From Nematostella vectensis (Eukaryota; Cnidaria; Anthozoa; Actiniaria; Edwardsiidae): a stretch of 64,000 bases of DNA. The notes under the pieces are model-generated. The model made no database searches. It was not told the DNA's origin and saw only the letters and a program-made list of their open reading frames with translations. Every line of letters starts with the position of its first letter. Position 1 is the stretch's first letter. This document shows, one piece after another, positions 39,601-51,428 of the stretch. The DNA is taken from the NCBI RefSeq assembly GCF_932526225.1, contig NC_064044.1:4935747-4999746 (forward strand), written 5' to 3'. The position numbers and the translations under genes were made by a program.

Positions 39601-42600
39601 AGAGCAATCTATGGGTACAAAGGGAAGCAATGCACATGGGAGAGCAATCTATGGGTACAAAGGGCAGCAATACACATGGGAGAGCAATCTATGTGTACAA
39701 AGGGCAACAATGCACATGAGAGTGCAATCTATGTGTACAAAGGGAAGCAATGCACATGGGAGAGCAATCTATGTGTACAAAGGGCAACAATGCACATGAG
39801 AGTGCAATCTATGGGTACAAAGGGAAGCAATGCACATGGGAGAGCAATCTATGGGTACAAAGGGCAGCAATACACATGGGAGAGCAATCTATGTGTACAA
39901 AGGGCAACAATGCACATGAGAGTGCAATCTATGTGTACAAAGGGAAGCAATGCACATGGGAGAGCAATCTATGTGTACAAAGGGCAACAATGCACATGGG
40001 AGTGCAATCTATGTGTACAAAGGGCAGCAATACACATGGGAGAGCAATCTATGTGTACAAAGGGCAACAATGCACATGAGAGTGCAATCTATGTGTACAA
40101 AGGGCAACAATGCACATGGGAGTGCAATCTATGTGTACAAAGGACAGCAATAGACATGAGAGTGCAATCTATAGGTACAAAGGGCAGCAATGCACATGGG
40201 ATTGCAATCTATGTGTACAAAGGGCAACAATGCACATGAGAGTGCAATCTATGTGTACAAAGGGCAGCAATGCACATGGGAGTGTAATCTATGCGTACAA
40301 AGGGCAGCAATGCACATGAGAGTGCAATCTATGTGTACAAAGGGCAGTAATGCACATGAGAGTGTAATCTATGTGTACAAAGGGCAGCAATGCACATGGG
40401 ATTGCAATCTATGTGTACAAAGGGAAGCAATGCACATGGGATTGCAATCTATGTGTACAAAGGGCAGCAATGCACATGGGATTGCAATCTATGTGTACAA
40501 AGGGCAGCAATGCACATGGGATTGCAATCTATGTGTACAAAGGGCAGCAATGCACATGGGATTGCAATCTATGTGTACAAAGGGAAGCAATGCACATGAG
40601 AGTGCAATCTATGTGTACAAAGGGCAGCAATAGACATGAGGGTGCAATCTATGTGTACAAAGGGCAGCAATGCACATGGGAGTGCAATCTATGTGTACAA
40701 AGGGCAGCAATGCACATGAGAGTGCAATCTATGGGTACGAAGGGCAGCAATGCACATGGGATTGCAATCTATGTGTACAAAGGGCAACAATGCACATGGG
40801 AGTGCAATCTATGTGTACAAAGGGCAGCAATGCACATGGGAGTGTAATCTATGTGTACAAAGGGCAACAATGCACATGGGAGTGCAATCTATGTGTACAA
40901 AGGGCAACAATGCACATGGGAGTGCAATCTATGTGTACAAAGGGCAGCAATGCACATGGGAGTGCAATCTATGTGTACAAAGGGCAACAATGCACATGGG
41001 AGTGCAATCTATGTGTACAAAGGGCAACAATGCACATGGGAGTGCAATCTATGTGTACAAAGGGCAACAATGCACATGGGAGTGCAATCTATGTGTACAA
41101 AGGGCAGCAATACACATGAGGGTGCAATCTATGTGTACAAAGGGCAACAATGCACATGAGAGTGCAATCTATGTGTACAAAGGGCAGCAATACACATGAT
41201 AGTGCAATCTATGTGTACAAAGGGCAGCAATGCACATGGGAGAGCAATCTATGTGTACAAAGGGCAACAATAGACATGAGAGTGCAATCTATGTGTACAA
41301 AGGGCAACAATGCACATGGGAGTGCAATCTATGTGTACAAAGGGCAGCAATGCACATGGGAGTGCAATCTATGTGTACAAAGGGCAGCAATGCACATGAG
41401 AGTGTAATCTATGTGTACAAAGGGCAACAATGCACATGGGAGTGCAATCTATGGGTACAAAGGGCAGCAATGCACATGGGAGTGCAATCTATGTGTACAA
41501 AGGGCAACAATGCACATGGGAGTGCAATCTATGTGTACAAAGGGCAGCAATGCACATGGGAGAGCAATCTATGCGTACAAAGGGCAGCAATGCACATGAG
41601 AGTGTAATCTATGGGTACAAAGGGCAGCAATGCACATGAGAGTGCAATCCATGTGTACAAAGGGCAGCAATGCACATGAGAGTGCAATCTATGGGTACAA
41701 AGGGCAACAATGCACATGGGATTGCAATCTATGTGTACAAAGGGCAACAATGCACATGGGAGTGCAATCTATGGGTACAAAGGGCAGCAATACACATGGG
41801 AGAGCAATCTATGTGTACAAAGGGCAACAATGCACATGGGAGTGCAATCTATGTGTACAAAGGGAAGCAATGCACATGGGAGAGCAATCTATGTGTACAA
41901 AGGGCAACAATGCACATGAGAGTGCAATCTATGGGTACAAAGGGCAACAATGCACATGGGATTGCAATCTATGTGTACAAAGGGCAACAATGCACATGGG
42001 AGTGCAATCTATGGGTACAAAGGGCAGCAATACACATGGGAGAGCAATCTATGTGTACAAAGGGCAACAATGCACATGGGAGTGCAATCAATGTGTACAA
42101 AGGGCAGCAATACACATGGGAGAGCAATCTATGTGTACAAAGGGCAACAATGCACATGGGAGTGCAATCTATGTGTACAAAGGGCAACAATGCACATGGG
42201 AGTGCAATCTATGGGTACAAAGGGCAGCAATGCACATGGGAGTGCAATCTATGTGTACAAAGGGCAACAATGCACATGGGAGTGCAATCTATGTGTACAA
42301 AGGGCAGCAATGCACATGGGAGAGCAATCTATGCGTACAAAGGGCAGCAATGCACATGAGAGTGCAATCTATGTGTACAAAGGGCAACAATGCACATGAG
42401 AGTGCAATCTATGTGTACAAAGGGCAGCAATGCACATGGGAGTGTAATCTATGCGTACAAAGGGCAGCAATGCACATGAGAGTGCAATCTATGTGTACAA
42501 AGGGCAGCAATGCACATGGGATTGCAATCTATGTGTACAAAGGGCAGCAATGCACATGGGATTGCAATCTATGTGTACAAAGGGCAACAATGCACATGGG

Positions 42601-45600
42601 AGTGCAATCTATGTGTACAAAGGGCAACAATGCACATGGGATTGCAATCTATGTGTACAAAGGGCAGCAATGCACATGGGATTGCAATCTATGTGTACAA
42701 AGGGCAGCAATGCACATGGGATTGCAATCTATGTGTACAAAGGGCAGCAATGCACATGGGATTGCAATCTATGTGTACAAAGGGCAACAATGCACATGGG
42801 ATTGCAATCTATGTGTACAAAGGGCAGCAATGCACATGGGATTGCAATCTATGTGTACAAAGGGCAGCAATGCACATGGGATTGCAATCTATGTGTACAA
42901 AGGACAGCAATGCACATGGGATTGTAATCTATGGGTACAAAGGGCAACAATGCACATGGGAGAGCAATCTATGTGTACAAAGGGCAACAATGCACATGAG
43001 AGTGCAATCTATGGGTACAAAGGGAAGCAATGCACATGGGAGAGCAATCTATGGGTACAAAGGGCAGCAATACACATGGGAGAGCAATCTATGTGTACAA
43101 AGGGCAACAATGCACATGAGAGTGCAATCTATGTGTACAAAGGGAAGCAATGCACATGGGAGAGCAATCTATGTGTACAAAGGGCAACAATGCACATGGG
43201 AGTGCAATCTATGTGTACAAAGGGCAACAATGCACATGGGAGTGCAATCTATGTGTACAAAGGACAGCAATGCACATGAGAGTGCAATCTATGTGTACAA
43301 AGGGCAGCAATGCACATGAGAGTGCAATCTATGTGTACAAAGGGCAGCAATAGACATGAGAGTGCAATCTATAGGTACAAAGGGCAGCAATGCACATGGG
43401 ATTGCAATCTATGTGTACAAAGGGCAGCAATAGACATGAGAGTGCAATCTATAGGTACAAAGGGCAGCAATGCACATGGGATTGCAATCTATGTGTACAA
43501 AGGGCAACAATGCACATGAGAGTGCAATCTATGTGTACAAAGGGCAGCAATGCACATGAGAGTGCAATCTATGTGTACAAAGGGCAGCAATGCACATGAG
43601 AGTGCAATCTATGTGTACAAAGGGCAGCAATGCACATGAGAGTGCAATCTATGTGTACAAAGGGCAACAATGCACATGGGAGTGCAATCTATGTGTACAA
43701 AGGGCAGCAATGCACATGAGAGTGCAATCTATGTGTACAAAGGGCAGCAATGCACATGGGAGTGCAATCTATGGGTACAAAGGGCAGCAATGCACATGAG
43801 AGGTTTTCTTACAATGGCTATAGGTTCCTTGTATTACGGACTGATTTTCAAAACAAAAATAACGTGAGGCCGAAGTGCACATAATTAGATTTTGGCTTTT
43901 TAAGATAATTTTTCCTCAATCATTATTGCCCTGTGTATCAGCTTGGGGACAAAAGGCTCAAATTTCAATGACACTTTACAAAAAGTCGCATCAATTTCAA
44001 AAAAGCCGCACTTGATATTTTGTTTGCTATCAGTTACTAAGTAATTTTTTGCCTTATTCGATGTTAAATGGGCTTATTTGATGCGTCACGTCATGTTTGT
44101 CCGTCATGTCCATGAGAGTGCAATCTATGTGTACAAAGGGCAGCAATGCACATGGGAGTGCAATCCATGTGTACAGAGGTAAACACTACCCACCCTTTCT
44201 TCATCTTCTCTAGCACCATGTTGATTGTTAGTTGGGTTGAAATGTGCACCAGTGCTGCAAGAGACATTTTTATACATAAAGCAAAGCAAAGCATATCTGC
44301 ATATTAATAATAATCTCTTACTAATTCAGGACTGGGAATTAGAAAAATCTCAGGTACATAGATTTCCACCCAGCTTGGACAGGAATCTTGTGAAATCGGG
44401 TGAAATACAGTAAATATGTGAAACAAACCCAAGAGAGACAATGCGGGTTAAAAGTGAGAATGTATGAACATTCTCACAAAAATTAGTCCAAAATCTTGTG
44501 ACGATTGCCTAATGCGGGTGAGTTGACAGCTATATGCAGGTAGCACTTAATTTTTATGTAAGGGTTGACTGATTTGACTGATTTTGATTAGAATTTACAA
44601 CTACACAGTATTATAGAGTGTAAAGTAAAGAGTGCATAATACATGACAGTCATAATTTACCAACAAATTCAAATTCTTCAATTACAAAAAAAGTCTTATT
44701 TGACATTACTATTTAAGTCCCATTGCCAAACTATCACCTTGTGCAGCCATTAGAAAAGTCACCAAACTCATGAATGTGGAAACCATGGTTACCAGGAGTC
44801 AACCCATCGATAGTGCCATCTATAATACAATTATCTCCTGAAACCTGTTTGGGAATAGTTACAGTAAACATCAACAGTACAAATTTCATGCATGTGCTGC
44901 TCACAAGGGGGGGGGGGGGGGAGGGAAGGGCAGTACAGGGAGACACATCAAACATATTGTGGGATGTAAATTTGTGTATTTTATGACCCATACATTTCTT
45001 TTTAAGTTTTATGACCCATACATTTCTTCTTAAGTTCTATGACCCATACATTTCTTCTTAAGTTTTATGACCCATACATTTCTTCTAAAATTTGAGTCCA
45101 AAGGGGGGAGGGGGTTCGCCCTTGAATCCCCCTGGATTCAATACTACGATAGCTAAAAAAATGGCTAAAATATAATATTGACACTTGTGTTGATTTGTAC
45201 AATATGACGTCCAGCCAGAAAGGGTTTAAAGCAACAAAGGGTATACCTGCACAAATCTGGTCAGTCCTTGGACCTTTTCACAATCAATCATCGCAACAGC
45301 AGCCCCTAAATGCTGAGCTGTCTTTCCAGCTATGGAAATTTAAAGGATAAAGAATTTTTGAGGATCATTCTAAAATGGTCACCATAATCACCATCTCCAA
45401 TAATACTGCCTCATCATAATGATCACAACTGTCATTATCATCCTTTTAGTAAAAGCATTCAAGGGGGAGTCGACTATGAATGATAAGGAGGTGAAAGGCA
45501 AACATTTCACCACCCCCTCCCCCCCCACACACACACAACCTTAAAAATACAGTGCCCAACCTTAAATTCTATATTCTTTAATTTCTTCTTTTATCCTCCA

Positions 45601-47659
45601 ATTCTAAAACTTTTCCCAAGTATCAAGTCTAGAAAGCATTAACTACAGAAGTGTATAGCACTGTTTTATTTTTTCAAACAATAGGTGTCTTGAAAAGCCA
45701 TTAGCTGTTACATTATCATTATTATATAATTACTATCATCATCTTCATCAAATTTATAATCATCATTTACATCATTAAAATCACTTTTAACATAATTATA
45801 TATTATTGCGGATACAGTACCTCACTTGCAAAAAGGTTGAGCGAACAACCTCCACAAGCTATTACCATATTATTTATTGGCATCACCATGGTTACCTTAC
45901 CTCTGCCAGCCCCATGGCCGCGAAGAATGGTTTTAAGCTCTGTCTTTTCCAGCATTTCCTGGACCTGTCCAGATGGTAATACTGTGTCCACAATGACACA
46001 TTGCTCTCCAAGATCTACACTGTATGATGAGACCCCTGCAGAGATCAAGAATATCACAAGAAATAAAGGCTGATTTTATTGGGTAATTAGCATCAGTAGT
46101 CATAATAAATTATACACTTAATTGTGATTATAATCACATACTCAGTCAAGAAAAAGAATTTGCTGTATCTTTTCTTATTGAAGAAATATATTTTTATATG
46201 GGTGTTACACTGACTGCACGAGCGTGATTGATGCCTTCAGTCATGTGCCTAGGGCAACTATTGATTAGGCGCTCTATAAATGTTGATATTATTACCATTA
46301 CTTTCGTGCTAGCCTGCTGTCTGTGAAGTTTGTAAAATCAGCTGTTATCATGTACCTTGCACCCCATCAAGGACTTGCTTAACTTTATTTACACATTTTT
46401 CACACGTCATTTCCACAGCGAATTCCATCTGTTAATAAAAAAAGATATTCAGATGCTAATATAATTTCTATTGAAAACAAGACAGGAAAATTCTAACAGT
46501 GGTGATAAGCTATGAGTGATAAGGGATTGTCTAATTGGGCCATTGCAGTACACGGATTCAACAGTAAAGGGATTCGTGTTGTTGAAAACGCATCACTTGA
46601 TTCACGTCCACACAATCTTTTTTGCAGCATTTTCGCCTGGATCCAGCTGTCCACACTAACACGGATTCAAACGTTTGAAAACACTGAAAGGTGCTGAGTG
46701 ACACCATTTTTATGATATGCTCACGCTCATAGCAGCAGACATGCCAGGGATATGATGCCATTTTCATTTTGATAGAGATTCGACCATCCAAACTAAGGAC
46801 CAAAGTATACAGAATCAATTTGATTCCCTTTCAACAGCATTTCCAAAAGTATCGGGATTTGCTGGATCCTACCCCACATTAGTGTGGACAGAATGCCTAA
46901 ATGTATCAAAAAGTATATGGATTCAAACAAATCTGTGTTAGTGCGGATGGCTCCTAAGGCCCCATTCATACGTCACACTTCTTCTGTGCCTTATCTTAGT
47001 ATTTAAGGCCTGATTCATGTCATGATCCTGTTGTGTCAAACCTAATGTCTATTTGTGTACAATACAATGCAATAATCCTTGTTTTTATTTACAGTTTTCT
47101 AACAAGTGACCCTCATAAGCATTGTAAGCACTGTCACTGGGGGTGGTCACTGCCAGAGGGTTTATTGCGTCCCCAGTGGTTCTTTTACGTCCCTTCGGTT
47201 CAGGTTAGTGTAGTGCAGCTTGAAGAGACGGGACCTCCGTTTTAGTGTCCTTATCCGAGAAGACTGGAAACACGGGAGAATAACTTCAACTCACTTGTGA
47301 CACAAATTCAAATCAAGGCAGGGACATGGAAAAATCCCCAGTTTGAGCCAGGATCCGAACCTGGGACACACAAGTAGCTTGCGTCCAACGTTGATTCAGA
47401 CGTCGCACTAAATAGGTTGTGCTAAAAGGGTTGTGAGTTAGTCACAGTTGACTTGATGTAGAGTTTCTGTTGCACAACTCAAAAAAGCTCGACGTTTAAA
47501 TCGGTGTAGTGCTTTTGCCGTGCATGCTAAATTTAATTCTGAACGCAATTATTTCAGACGTCGAACGATTCATGTGCCAAATCCGCCGCACGACAGAAGC
47601 GCGATGTATGAATCAAGCCTTACCCGTGTTTCCGTTGGCACTTCACTCATCGATGCCAT
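33686..47659 (-). CDS. CCS: Copper chaperone for superoxide dismutase (CCS)
   Basis: Nine exons on the minus strand: 47659-47624, 46428-46356, 46035-45901, 45329-45247, 44844-44738, 44254-44194, 34626-34549, 34369-34266 and 33806-33686. All are in phase, giving 265 residues (human 274). Domain I is Atx1-like with the copper motif MTCEKC (Cys21, Cys24). Domain II is SOD1-like with HIHEFGD (His132, His134), His149, His157, HVGD (His166, Asp169) and His203. Cysteines 143 and 229 match the SOD1 disulfide pair. Domain III ends with the copper CxC motif YCACD (Cys246, Cys248). CCS delivers copper to Cu/Zn-SOD and forms its disulfide in cytosol and mitochondrial intermembrane space. Human CCS has Asp at the position of His203, so this protein keeps the full SOD1 ligand set. 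The intron between exons 6 and 7 is 9.6 kb and consists mostly of one 40-bp satellite array. Confidence 0.96.
33889..34226. repeat. 37-bp minisatellite, about nine copies
   Basis: Unit built on ccaagtcatctgtttgaccc followed by actcatgacccccctcc, repeated about nine times with scattered substitutions; some copies have ctgtttaaccc. It lies in the last CCS intron, a few dozen bases from the exon 8 donor. Confidence 0.85.
35081..43802. repeat. 218-copy array of a 40-bp satellite inside a CCS intron
   Basis: The unit is tgcaatctatgtgtacaaag followed by ggcagcaatgcacatgggag. From 35081 to 43802 it repeats in strict 40-bp register, broken only by a 2-bp gt insertion near 35892, so 8,722 bp hold 218 copies. 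Variation is concentrated at a few positions: gtg/ggg/gcg/ata after ctat, ggc/gga/gaa, cagcaa/caacaa, tgcaca/taca/taga, gggag/gagag/gggat, and tgcaat/agcaat/tgtaat. The same variant strings recur far apart (for example units with atagacatgag followed by ctataggtac near 37830, 38270, 38910, 39230, 40150, 43350 and 43430), which points to higher-order duplication. The long plus-strand open frames here are a by-product of a unit that lacks stops in most copies. It is transcribed, if at all, as intron of CCS on the other strand. Confidence 0.97.
44111..44176. repeat. Detached 1.6-copy remnant of the 40-bp satellite
   Basis: catgagag, one complete 40-bp unit and part of a second (ending gtgtacagagg) resume 308 bp after the main array ends and stop 18 bp before the CCS exon 6 donor. 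The octamer catgagag is found on both sides of the 43803-44110 gap. Confidence 0.9.
44980..45091. repeat. 28-bp tandem repeat, four copies
   Basis: Unit ttttatgacccatacatttc followed by ttcttaag, four adjacent copies with few changes. It lies in a CCS intron. Confidence 0.85.
46195..46305 (+). repeat. Retroelement-like 3' tail
   Basis: A block with actgcacgagcgtgattg, ctagggcaac and aggcgctctataaatgttga ending in attatt resembles the 3' end of a SINE or LINE with an ATT tail. The family is not certain. Confidence 0.4.
47130..47400 (-). repeat. SINE-like dispersed element
   Basis: On the minus strand it reads tgtcccaggttcggatcctg, close to a Pol III B box (GGTTCGANTCC), and further on cagtcttctcggataagg followed by acactaaaac and ggaggtcccgtctc. 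That last phrase is one I associate with repeats in cnidarian genomes. It lies in CCS intron 1. Confidence 0.4.
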
Positions 47660-47913
47660 CTTGAAAACCAAGAGATTTAACAAGTAATAAGCAATGTCAC
47701 ATTGAAACACGGACAAACGATAATAACGAGGAAATTATAGCGTAACTTATGCTTCGAAAAAGTTTAGCCGTGGGTGTCAAGTTCAAAATCACAAGTTGCT
47801 CCTTTCCTGAGCTGCGGGGACTCGGGAGAGTAGTTTTACACAGGGTACCCAAAGCTCTATTATTGTTACACATGCGCAGTAGAATTTCCACGTGAAAGCC
47901 CGGGAAAAAGAAA
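47660..47913. promoter_or_regulatory. Bidirectional upstream region of CCS and the exonuclease gene
   Basis: The divergent start codons are 254 bp apart. The sequence acatgcgcag at 47870-47879 resembles an NRF-1 site; a similar gcatgcgcag lies upstream of FKBP11 at 59794-59803. No TATA box is seen. Confidence 0.5.
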
Positions 47914-50900
47914 ATGGCGGATAACAGCGAGAAAGAAGGGAAGGGAGAGCCATTATTTATATTTTACGACAGCGAAGCGGCAAACGCGAACATATACACA
48001 GGGGATTTAATCGAAATAGCAGCGAAATGCCACCCAGAAATCATACCCGGTTCATTCAGCAGTTTAATCAACACGAAACAAAAGCTTTGTAACTTCGGTG
48101 AGTAAAGGCTAAAAATGGCGACAAATTCTTGGAAAATGCCGATACTCATTTTTCCATGGCATCGGATTCGATTTATTTCCCGTTATACGCACATCTGTTT
48201 TGGTATTACATGTGTTGATATTCAGAATTTAGCCGTATTGCTGTTAGATTCCGCTATTTGTTGAACACTTGTGTGAGTAGAGTTTGGCGTTGGTTTGGCG
48301 TTGCATAAGTAAATTATGAGTAAGGGTTGATTTGCTGTGCTTGGGATGTGAGGAATGACAAAACTGCTTTGCAGACTTCTCCCTACTCTTTGAATATTTA
48401 TATCCTATGCCTTAAATGAAGGCATTATCATGCGATTCGGGTTTAAGGATATCATAGACAGCCTAAATGTCTAAAAAAAAAAACATAAAAGAATGCTTTT
48501 AGTATTCGTTTAATAAATATGTTATGACTACTATTTTATATTTAACAATTATACCATTTCCATTGAGGTGGATAGTATATGGTATGATGGAAATGGTATA
48601 AATGTTTTAGTATATTAATCAAGCTTTTTCTTGTTGGAAAAACTTGCAAATTGGCTGTTACACCCGCTATTTTGCTTTATTTCGAGGTGTGGGAAAATAT
48701 CCACCTCCTAGGAGGTGTATATTGCATTTAATCCCGGGTTTCTCAACCAATCAAATTGCTTGTTCTTGTGAGGTTCCCAAGTTTAATATACTAAAAAAAA
48801 TATCTCGAATTTCTGCTTAAATTTCCTTGAGTATTTCCACTAAAATGTTTATGATATATTTTTAAAAACATGGGGTACAATGTACTATATCATAGAAGCT
48901 ATTTAAAAGCAATATGTCAGGGCTTTCATGAGAAGGCGATGGAGATTCATAAGTAGGGGGTGGAAGTTATTTTATTTTTTTAGTTCAAATAAAACTTAAG
49001 TCGACTTTTAAAAAGATGTAGCTGATGCTCAGTGGAAAATAGCTGGCGCTTCCGCCGGCCGCCTAGTGAAGCCCCTGTATGTTTTTAGAAAAGTTTATGC
49101 ACACCTTTCTGTTATTCCATATTCTGAGAAACACAGGACTACACATATTTCGAATACAAGTCTATGATTGGTATGCCCTCAAATACTGTCAGCAACCAAC
49201 ATAGTAGCTGCCTTACCTTAAAAGAGGGGGGCTTAAAGCCACATTGTCCCCAGTTTACTTCCGGCCTATTAATAGTCTCCAATGATTTCTAACGGAAAAC
49301 ATGAAAAAAAATTTCAAAACTGTGAAAGCAGTATGTCTATTGGAAGTTTCTTCGAGGATGTGACTGATTATTTAGAGTGGATGGCCTGTTAAATACCACA
49401 GATTCTAATAGATTCTTTTGTCTCAGTTCTTTTGTCAGTTGAGGTTTTCGTTGGACCTCCAGATAAAATGGTGACAAAGTGGCTTTAAGCCCCACTCTAT
49501 TACGTTATACAAAACAGCATTTTTAAAATAATTTCTGCTTGTTTATTAGCTTTAGAAAAGTGTGGTATCAGCCAAGACCAGCTGACAGGAAAACCATACC
49601 TACCAGGAGTGATGGCCAGATTTCTGGACTGGATTAAAATCATGGTCCACCGAGCAGAGAACAGAAGAGAGACCACATATTATCCAGGTAGAGAATGTGT
49701 TAGATTCAAGGCACCCTGTCATAAAAATATATTGCTCAGGGGCAGACCAAATGGTTATAATAACAGAAGGGGATGGACTAGGATTTCAAGAGACAATGGG
49801 ACTCCATTGTTCTCCCATGAATTTCCTTATTTTTAAACAAGGACCTGCAAAATAAAAGGCTACACTGTACTGCACCTGACAAAGTCTAGTGAGAATGATG
49901 ACTTATCGTATTTCCCAGCATATAATGTGCACTTTTTTACTCCCAAAATGACCACGAAAAATGGGGTGCGCATTATATGTGGAACCAATTGTTCTCAATA
50001 TGATAAAAAGTGGAAATCAATAAGAAAATGTGGCGATCCCATTGTAGGTGAGAAACAGTCACAAAACCACATAGTAAAAGGTATTTTAAATGAAGAATAT
50101 CTTTAATTTCCTCACCATGTGTTTTGTAAGAAAATAAGCCCAAAAACTTGCCAGAAAAACAGCAAGTATTTAAGCTTCCTTCGCAATTTTCTTGTTGTCC
50201 ACCATGTTGGAATGTTATTCGACCCAGCCTCTTTGCACCTTGTTCAAAATGGCGGTAATTGCTGTGAACGAACACAAGCTTGCATTTCAATGTTCCATGT
50301 GAAAATACAAATGTTCAGCGATGAGAATAACAGTTTTACAGTTGTGCTAAGATGCGCTGGCTGTGCATTAGAGGTTCAGTGTGATTATCACCTTCAATTT
50401 CAAAAGTAGAAAAGCATTTACCATGCTTATTTATAGATAAATTGAATTTTGAATCGGAACATTTAAGTATCTCATCTTGATACTTCTGTTTTTTTGTTTG
50501 TTTCTCATTTCCTTGTTTTTTTCTATTGGGGTGCGTATTATACTCAGGTTTGCGAATTATTTTTTAAAAAGCCCTTGAAAATTGGGGTGCAGATTATATG
50601 CAGGTGGGCATTATATGCCAGTAAATATGGTATACTGTACTAAGTCTGCATCAGGCGGGATCTAGGGTGGGCGGAGCGGGACCCGGCCCCCTATTTTCAG
50701 ACATTTGGCATGAACAAGTAAAATAAAAAGGAATACAATGACATCTACAGACCAACAATGAAATCAGCCCCCCCTCCCGCCCTTTTTAAAACCCTTGCTG
50801 TTGCAAACTGGGAATTCCCATTGTCAGCTTGCATTGTTCTGCTTTACTTTTTCTACCTCAGTAACAACATGTCCTTATTCTGTTTTGCCTCAGTGCTGTG

Positions 50901-51346
50901 TGCTCATGGAGGCTACCAGTTCGATTTCCTTATTCTGTTTGCCAATCTGGAGAGAGTCGGAGTTACTAGAGAGCAGCTTATGGAACGCAATCTGCATTTT
51001 GCAGACACCTTTCTATATTGCACCGAGGTTTGTACAGACCCAGAGCCCAAACGTCATTCTTAACTCTGTTTCCTTTTTTACCCCTTGAATCTGTTGTAAA
51101 AGCAATCATCATCATCATCATCATCATCATCACATCATCACCATCATCATCACCATAATCATCATCATTATCATCATCATCATGAATAAAAAAATTATAG
51201 TGCAAATAAGCACATATGTAAGATCATAATTCCCTTGAGAAATAGAGAAAATAGAATAATTAGAAGAAAGAATAATTAGAACATGAAGCATAAAAAATGC
51301 ATTGATGTAGTAACACATTTTGGTGAATTTAAATCTGTTGTAACAG

Positions 51347-51428
<82 letters not shown>

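Noticed and set aside
35081..43802. Long plus-strand open frames (up to 549 codons) translating to a 40-residue repeat with CTKG and YKGQQ motifs
   Set aside because: They are read through a 40-bp satellite in every frame, overlap one another, lie within a CCS intron on the opposite strand, and have no unique start region or splice context. The openness follows from a unit lacking stop codons.
35081..43802. CRISPR-like regularity of the 40-bp repeats
   Set aside because: There are no unique spacers between repeats, the units are directly adjacent, and the host is an animal.
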